Assembly: GCA_964385715.1 (NCBI GenBank)
Contig: CAYLRE010000163.1
Span: 1 to 10,464 of the forward strand
Length of the DNA stretch: 10,464 nucleotides
Origin: MB-PLM-2 sp964385715
Lineage (GTDB): Bacteria; Planctomycetota; Planctomycetia; Pirellulales; UBA7805
Direction of reading: 5' to 3'
Shown here: positions 1 through 4,230 of the stretch, piece after piece
How the letters are laid out: each line of letters starts with the position of its first letter
Numbering within the stretch: the first letter of the stretch is position 1
Made by a program: the position numbers and the translations under genes
The notes under the pieces: model-generated
What the model saw: only the letters and a program-made list of their open reading frames with translations
The model's database searches: none
Told to the model about the DNA's origin: nothing

Positions 1-654
1 GATTTGGTTGTCACCCAATCCATGGAAATACGAACGATCGATGACGACGTCATGAGCGAACTCCGCGGTTGTCTCGGGATATCGTCCGTCGTACCCGATG
101 CGGAAAAGTGCCCACGAAAGGGACGCCGACGAGGTGACCTCCACACCTTCGAGCCGCCAGTGATGCGATCCCAGTTCCATTCGGAGCGGGGCATGAACCG
201 TGTCGGTCATGATGCGCGGCATCAGATGGGCGTGGGCGGCCGACACACGTCCTGCTGGCAGTTGATCGAGCGCCGAACTACGAATGGTAATCCAATCGGA
301 GCCCGCTTTGTTCGGCAGCACAAATTGACCAACGAAGGTGGCTCCCGCTTCCAACTCGATGATGTCGCCTGCCTGGGCGAGATCGAGTGCCGCCTGCAGC
401 GAATCACCAGCGCGAACGATGTGCGTGGTCGAGGTTAGCGCTAGCGGCCCCGAAAGCGAATCGGTTTCCGTGGTCGTAGGCAGTTGGGCTTGATCCGAAA
501 CGCCACCGGTTTCAGGGAGCACGGCAGCCAAGTTACCATCGTTGACCGACAATAGAAGTCGCGGTTCAAGTGCTTCTGGTCGCAGCTGCTCAAACGATCT
601 TTGCCGGGCACGACGCGAATCGGCGGGCGCACACCATCCTTGCCGAAAAGAGCG
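1..654 (-). CDS. Right-handed beta-helix exported protein with LEPR-XLL N-terminal signature, 3' part outside window, start disrupted
   Basis: The minus frame is open from 654 to the left edge with no stop, so the C-terminus lies outside the window. Near 591-547 it reads FEQLRPEALEPRLLLS, the LEPR-XLL signature seen at the head of many large secreted planctomycete proteins, preceded by an Arg-rich stretch. A Ser/Thr-rich spacer follows, then IVRAGDSLQAALDLAQAGD and IELEAGATF (about 420-330). This is the usual opening of parallel beta-helix (pectate-lyase-like) domains: a recurring 'x is laid out over a list, giving rise to' strand pattern. Later strands read HHWRLEGVEVTSS and DVVIDRSYFHGLGDN. 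Likely role: cell-surface or secreted polysaccharide binding or cleavage; no catalytic residues are within view. The frame has no ATG, GTG or TTG between its upstream TAG (655-657) and the LEPR motif, so the 5' end looks damaged or mis-sequenced. The family call is firm; the activity is not known. Confidence 0.8.
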
Positions 655-696
655 CTAAGAACTCCATACACGACTGCCCCGTGCTTGATTGCTCAT
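655..696 (-). other. Probable original 5' end of the beta-helix gene, interrupted by TAG or a frameshift
   Basis: In the same minus frame as the LEPR protein there is an ATG at 696-694 followed by 12 codons (NQARGSRVWSS region) and then an in-frame TAG at 657-655. A purine-rich AAGAGAA lies a few bases upstream of this ATG. A second candidate start, ATG at 671-669, opens a different frame (MYGVLSALFGKDG...) that would need a single-base shift near 600-620 to join the LEPR reading. Either reading gives a short basic leader in front of the LEPR motif, as is usual for the group. I cannot choose between a nonsense mutation, a frameshift, or a sequencing error. Confidence 0.45.
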
Positions 697-1211
697 AGGT
701 GGTTCTCTTGCGTTGGATTGAAGTTGGGGACAGGCGATATCTTGACGACGCTTTGCGCATCTCGACCGCAGTGCAAGCACGTTGCCCTACGGCTCGCAAT
801 GTTCTCTAGCGCGCAATACCTCCTAACAAGCCTTCGCGGTTCTCTGGTTCCTTCATTCCCAACGGCCGTTGGGGGCCCCGGGCGTCAACAAATTCGCCCA
901 AAAAAATACTGCTCGTCCGCTAGCATTCCAGGCTAGTGCAGATATCCCAAGCGACCCATAGTCTAGCAATTGACGCTCGGCGGGTCACGACAAATGTCCG
1001 CGAAAAAAAGTTTGCCTATTTGGCGCAGAGAATGCCCGGAGGACCCCCTAGTTGGAGTGGTGTTTGCGGCATTCATTGCAGAACAGAGTTCCTCCCCGGC
1101 GCGTAGCCGCAGGCAGCTCCGATCATGCTGACACCGCAAGCGATCGAGGAAAAAGCCATGGACGCTACCGGAAGTCTTGTTGCGGCGCCGACTTAGAGCC
1201 GGCCGCAGCCA
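697..1211. other. Non-coding stretch between divergent genes
   Basis: No open frame here has a convincing protein pattern or ribosome site. Visible items are two adjacent palindromes at 861-870 and 872-879, a run of seven A at 900-906, a hairpin with stem CTAGC/GCTAG at 920-936, and a short reading with a CxxC-HH pattern on the minus strand at 1048-1122 that lacks a start codon. The stretch should hold the control signals of the left-edge beta-helix gene (minus) but I see no clear -35/-10 pair for it. Confidence 0.5.
861..879. repeat. Two adjacent perfect palindromes
   Basis: AACGGCCGTT (861-870) is a 10-base perfect palindrome. It is followed one base later by GGGGCCCC (872-879), an 8-base perfect palindrome. 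They lie in non-coding DNA between divergent genes. This could be a protein-binding site or chance in GC-rich DNA. Confidence 0.5.
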
Positions 1212-1220
1212 TGGTATAAT
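1212..1220 (+). promoter_or_regulatory. Extended -10 promoter for the sulfotransferase gene
   Basis: TGGTATAAT matches the extended -10 form TGnTATAAT exactly, with a perfect TATAAT hexamer at 1215-1220. A weak -35-like CTTAGA (3 of 6) lies 17 bases upstream at 1192-1197; an extended -10 element needs little -35 match. The expected transcript start is near 1227, leaving about 125 bases of leader before the TTG start at 1352. Confidence 0.6.
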
Positions 1221-1338
1221 CAATAGCTTGTCATCTTGATCTGGCTGCGGTGCTTGGTGGGAAGCGAATTCTTCGGCACTGCCGCGGGTCGAGTCGCCGG
1301 CCACAGGCTACGAATTCGTGGGCCGACTGGGTAGAAAC

Positions 1339-1344
1339 TGAGGA
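1339..1344 (+). promoter_or_regulatory. Ribosome binding site that sets the TTG start of the sulfotransferase
   Basis: TGAGGA sits 7 bases before TTG at 1352-1354. No comparable site precedes the longer in-frame GTG at 1250 or the internal ATG at 1412. The protein from 1352 begins SLLGPLKRLAR after the initiator, which fits a planctomycete sulfotransferase N-terminus, whereas residues encoded upstream look random. Confidence 0.65.
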
Positions 1345-1351
1345 TATTGGA

Positions 1352-2185
1352 TTGTCGCTACTGGGACCTCTAAAGCGTCTGGCACGTGGTGCGATTGCCA
1401 CCGGACGAACGATGACCGCGTCCCGTCGTGCGCTGCCCCATTTTCTGATCGTCGGAGCGCAGAAGTCGGGGACATCGTCGCTTTACAGCTATCTTTGCCA
1501 GCATCCTTCCATTCACTCCGCGACGGTCAAGCAGGTTCACTACTTCGACTTTCATTTTGCCGAAGGCAACAACTGGTATCGAACACATTTTCCGATGCGG
1601 TCGAAAATGGCAGCCGGGGTCACGGGGGAAGCGACTCCCAATTATCTCGTGCATCCTTGGGCGGCCAAGCGATGTCGAGAGACTCTGCCCGAAGCACGAT
1701 TAATATTCGTGCTTCGTAATCCGATCGAACGCGCGTATTCGCACTTCCATCATTGCGTTCGCCATGGGCTGGAGGATGCCGGAACATTCGAGCAGGCGCT
1801 CGACCGCGAGTCGGATCGATTGGCAGGTGAAGTCGACAAGATGCTGGCGGATGAAACCTACCGGAGCGATGCCTTGCAGCACTATTCTTACATGCTGCGG
1901 GGCGAGTACATGAACGATATCGAACGCTGGCTGGCTCTTTTTCCACGAGAACAAATGCTGTTCTTAAGTACGGAAGAGTTACTGGCCGAAGGTCAGGATG
2001 AATACAACAAAATCACCGACTTTCTCGGCCTGCAAGCCTACGCGGATGTAAACTGGCGGAAAGAAAACGTTGGCACCTACGCCGATATGCCAAGCGACAC
2101 CAGACAACGATTGGCGGACCATTTCCGCCCGCATAATGAGAAGCTATTTCAATTCTTAGGACGTCGTCTGCCTTGGAAAGACTAA
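1352..2185 (+). CDS. PAPS-dependent sulfotransferase (heparan-sulfate-type fold)
   Basis: A 277-residue protein that by family transfers a sulfuryl group from 3'-phosphoadenosine 5'-phosphosulfate to a hydroxyl or amino group, usually on a carbohydrate. The 5'-phosphosulfate loop is FLIVGAQKSGTSSLYSYL (residues 31-48), with Lys38 as the expected phosphate-contacting residue. The 3'-phosphate site is LRNPIERAYSHF (121-132), with Arg122 and Ser130. GEATPNYL (92-99) is another conserved block. There is no signal peptide or membrane segment, so it should be cytoplasmic. The length suits the bacterial Sulfotransfer_1/3-like group. The start is TTG at 1352 because of the TGAGGA site 7 bases upstream; a GTG at 1250 would add 34 unlikely residues and ATG at 1412 would trim 20 plausible ones. 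The esterase gene follows on the same strand 109 bases later and may be co-transcribed. The acceptor substrate is unknown. Confidence 0.9.
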   Translation: MSLLGPLKRLARGAIATGRTMTASRRALPHFLIVGAQKSGTSSLYSYLCQHPSIHSATVKQVHYFDFHFAEGNNWYRTHFPMRSKMAAGVTGEATPNYLVHPWAAKRCRETLPEARLIFVLRNPIERAYSHFHHCVRHGLEDAGTFEQALDRESDRLAGEVDKMLADETYRSDALQHYSYMLRGEYMNDIERWLALFPREQMLFLSTEELLAEGQDEYNKITDFLGLQAYADVNWRKENVGTYADMPSDTRQRLADHFRPHNEKLFQFLGRRLPWKD

Positions 2186-2294
2186 CCGCACGGCGAACAT
2201 GCCATGCGTCCCACGTGGTGAAGACGGCACCCGACTTGCCGCCGGTGACCACGCGAACGAAGCCGGCAATCACCTACGAACGATCACGACCATC

Positions 2295-3188
2295 ATGAAG
2301 AAAATTATCGTATCGATCCTTTCCGCCCTGGGACTGCGCGGCCTGATCATCAAATCGATAGCCTGGTTTCAAAATACCCGTCGCGATTTTGGGCTCTGGT
2401 ATCACACTCGCCGTTTCAAACCAGACGAATTGATCACGTACAAGTCGACGCCTCAGGGCGAGATGAAGCTACATCTCTTCCGCCCCCAGGGCGCGGCCCC
2501 CGCCGACGGTTTCCCCGCGGTTGTGTTTTTTCACGGCGGTGGGTGGGAAGGGGGATCGGTGCGACACTTCTACGCCCAGTGTACGCACTTTGCTTCGCGC
2601 GGCATGGTGGCGATCAGCGTCGACTACCGCATGCGCGACGTACACGGGACCAGCCCCTACGACGCTACGGCCGATTGCTTTTCAGCGGTTCGTTGGGTTC
2701 GTTCGCATGCCGAACAATTGTCGGTGAATCCCGACAAGATGGTCGTGGGAGGTGGCAGCGTCGGGGGCCACATGACGGCTGCCGTGAACTTCCTGCCCGA
2801 CCTGGCAGATCCCCAGGAGGATTCGTCGATCAGCACGACGACGTCGGCCATGATTTTGTTCAATGCGGTGCTCGACACGACCGAACGCGGATGGGGTGCC
2901 GAAAAGTTGGGCGACGACCAGTTGCGATTCTCGCCGCTACACAACGTGCGGCCGGATCTGCCGCCGAGCATCGTCCTGCACGGGACGGCCGATCGCGTGA
3001 CGCCCTATGTCAACGCCGTTGAGTTCACCGAAGCCATGAAGCAGCAAGGTAACGACTGCGAGCTGTTTACCTATCCCGACGTCGATCACGGATTCTACCG
3101 TTATTCGCTCAATCGACAGCTCTTCAACGAGACGTTGCAGGTCTGCGACGATTTTCTGGTGCGATTGGGAATCTTGCCAGCACCCTAG
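2295..3188 (+). CDS. Alpha/beta-hydrolase esterase (HGGG/HSL-like, acetyl-esterase type)
   Basis: A 297-residue serine hydrolase. The oxyanion-hole motif is FFHGGGW (78-84). The nucleophile elbow is GGGSVGG (152-158), with Ser155 as nucleophile. The probable acid is Asp233 in HGTADRVTP and the base is His265 in DVDHGF. The order and spacing fit the alpha/beta-hydrolase_3 / BD-FAE-like acetyl-esterase group, which removes short acyl groups, often from polysaccharides. The N-terminus MKKIIVSILSALGLRGLIIKS is basic then hydrophobic and could be a signal or membrane anchor, but no cleavage site is obvious. The start is ATG 2295; an in-frame ATG at 2199 would add 32 residues without hydrophobic or conserved character. 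Neither has a good Shine-Dalgarno site. It follows the sulfotransferase by 109 bases with no strong terminator between, so a two-gene unit for modifying glycans is possible but inferred. Confidence 0.88.
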   Translation: MKKIIVSILSALGLRGLIIKSIAWFQNTRRDFGLWYHTRRFKPDELITYKSTPQGEMKLHLFRPQGAAPADGFPAVVFFHGGGWEGGSVRHFYAQCTHFASRGMVAISVDYRMRDVHGTSPYDATADCFSAVRWVRSHAEQLSVNPDKMVVGGGSVGGHMTAAVNFLPDLADPQEDSSISTTTSAMILFNAVLDTTERGWGAEKLGDDQLRFSPLHNVRPDLPPSIVLHGTADRVTPYVNAVEFTEAMKQQGNDCELFTYPDVDHGFYRYSLNRQLFNETLQVCDDFLVRLGILPAP

Positions 3189-3190
3189 AT

Positions 3191-3213
3191 CGCCGTTAGC
3201 GGCGTCTTGTTCT
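3191..3213 (+). terminator. Weak intrinsic terminator after the esterase gene
   Basis: CGCCG-TTAG-CGGCG (3191-3204) forms a perfect 5-bp stem with a 4-base loop just after the esterase stop, followed by the T-rich TCTTGTTCT. The stem is short. It lies between convergent genes and the T-rich tail favours plus-strand termination. Confidence 0.45.
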
Positions 3214-4126
3214 AGTGAACCACTTGGAGGTTTGGTCGCTTCTTGCGCAGCGCTGCTGCGCCGCGCGCGGTAACCTTCGTGTCCATCAGATTGACGGAGC
3301 GAAGGCTCTCGATCCCCGCGATAAAGTCCAGCCCTTTGTCCGTCACCTTGGTTCCCGTCAAAACGAGGTCCTGAAGCGACGCCAGCTCGGCGAGTGGCCG
3401 CAGATCTTTGTTTTGAATTTTTGTCTGGGCAAGGTTTAGGCTAACTAGTTGATCGCAGTTCTCAAGAGCCTGAAGGTGAGGGCCTTTCAGCGGCGTGCGT
3501 GACAAGATTAGAAATCGAAGCTCCGACATGTTTCGCAGATGCTCGATGCCGGGGCCGCGAATGTTGCAGCCGGATAGATCAAGCAAACGGATTTGCGTCA
3601 GCCCGGAGAGATTCTCTAGACCGTCGTCTTCGACTTGCGGGGCCTGGATTGCCAGCGTGACGATGTTCTGCAGATCTCGCAGAAACTCCAAGTCCCGTCC
3701 CAAACAATTGCGGGAATAGATGGTAACCTGTTCGACGGGGCGAAGTTCGTTCAGTTCGCTCAGTTGGTCCGCCAAGTCTTCACCGAACTCCGTATCGCCT
3801 ATGAAGACTTGGGCCTGGTAGTCGGTCTTTTCGGCAGCGTTTTCTTCCGACGCTATGTTTTCTTCCGACGCGATCGTGGTTTCAAAAGTTTGACTGGCGT
3901 TTGCCGTGATTTCGACATTGGGGAACTCTTCCTCGATCTTTTCGGCGAGCGACTGTTCCGAGGAGTCGAAGGTCGGTACACCTGGCATACTGGCCGGAGG
4001 CGATTCAGAGCAAGCGCTACAGAGAACGGAGAGGGCGACAAGGATCCCAAAAATCGAAGACGCCGCAACGGGCGGCTGTGTTCCGCTGGCACGTTGGCTC
4101 GCACGGCGCAAAAGAAGTAATCGCAA
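3212..4126 (-). CDS. Leucine-rich-repeat protein, probable lipoprotein
   Basis: A 304-residue envelope protein. Residues 24-38 (SIFGILVALSVLCSA) form a hydrophobic signal core ending at Cys39, a likely lipidation site. The lipobox LCSAC has Cys where Leu/Val is usual at -3, so it is imperfect. Residues 40-125 are acidic and low in complexity and include IASEEN twice (85-96). From about 129 to the end there are five or six repeats of roughly 24 residues, such as IRLLDLSGCNIRGPGIEHL, LVSLNLAQTKIQNKDLRPL and LQDLVLTGTKVTDKGLDFI, the LRR pattern common in planctomycete surface proteins and usually used for protein binding. The start is TTG at 4126: GGAGAGG lies 9 bases upstream on the minus strand. 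The hydrophobic core is preceded by an unusually long basic region of about 23 residues. It lies 104 bases downstream of the pseudopilin-fusion gene on the same strand. Function unknown. Confidence 0.82.
   Translation of the reverse strand: MRLLLLRRASQRASGTQPPVAASSIFGILVALSVLCSACSESPPASMPGVPTFDSSEQSLAEKIEEEFPNVEITANASQTFETTIASEENIASEENAAEKTDYQAQVFIGDTEFGEDLADQLSELNELRPVEQVTIYSRNCLGRDLEFLRDLQNIVTLAIQAPQVEDDGLENLSGLTQIRLLDLSGCNIRGPGIEHLRNMSELRFLILSRTPLKGPHLQALENCDQLVSLNLAQTKIQNKDLRPLAELASLQDLVLTGTKVTDKGLDFIAGIESLRSVNLMDTKVTARGAAALRKKRPNLQVVH
3839..3874. repeat. 18-bp in-frame tandem duplication in the LRR gene
   Basis: GTTTTCTTCCGACGCTAT (3839-3856) is followed directly by GTTTTCTTCCGACGCGAT (3857-3874), differing at one base. 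On the minus strand this encodes IASEEN twice. It looks like a recent replication-slippage duplication in the acidic linker. Confidence 0.85.
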
Positions 4127-4131
4127 CGAGA

Positions 4132-4142
4132 CTTTCCTCTCC
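4132..4142 (-). promoter_or_regulatory. Ribosome binding site setting the TTG start of the LRR gene
   Basis: On the minus strand the purine block GGAGAGGAAAG ends about 5 bases before TTG at 4126, with the GGAGAGG core 9 bases away. It is the strongest Shine-Dalgarno match near this gene and supports the non-ATG start. Confidence 0.6.
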
Positions 4143-4194
4143 GTTCAATCTCCAACGTACCGCGACTGGGACCAAGCGTCTCGCATCTCCCGTC

Positions 4195-4215
4195 CGCCAG
4201 GCAAAATGCCAGGCG
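4195..4215. other. Imperfect 9-bp hairpin between the pseudopilin-fusion and LRR genes
   Basis: CGCC-A-GGCA-AAA-TGCC-A-GGCG: two 4-bp arms separated by one A/A mismatch, with a 3-base loop. It lies just past the stop of the 4231-7191 gene. No T-run follows on the minus strand, so it may be an mRNA 3'-end stabiliser or processing site rather than an intrinsic terminator. Confidence 0.4.
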
Positions 4216-4230
4216 AACATCGGTCCGCGA

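Noticed and set aside
419..423. RGDYH occurring twice in the pseudopilin-fusion protein (residues 419-423 and 863-867) as an adhesion motif
   Set aside because: The coordinates given here are residue numbers; two short matches in a 986-residue chain, at domain edges, are not enough to claim integrin-like adhesion.
4..438. Plus-strand open frame of 144 codons
   Set aside because: It is antisense to the beta-helix frame, which has a clear family pattern; the plus reading has no recognisable motif.
601..936. Plus-strand open frame of 111 codons
   Set aside because: Composition is random-looking and it overlaps the 5' end of the beta-helix gene on the other strand.
918..938. Hairpin CTAGC/GCTAG as an intrinsic terminator
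   Set aside because: The nearest T-run on the minus strand is over 10 bases away and no gene ends here.
1048..1122. Minus-strand reading ending CNECRKHHSN with a zinc-finger-like pattern
   Set aside because: Only 24 codons after an in-frame TGA and no start codon; it may be the worn remnant of a gene but cannot be supported.
1125..1196. Plus-strand mini frame MLTPQAIEEKAMDATG, 23 residues
   Set aside because: No ribosome site and lies upstream of the promoter; length is within chance.
963..1304. Minus-strand open frame of 113 codons
   Set aside because: No ribosome site, no motif, and it overlaps the promoter of the sulfotransferase gene.
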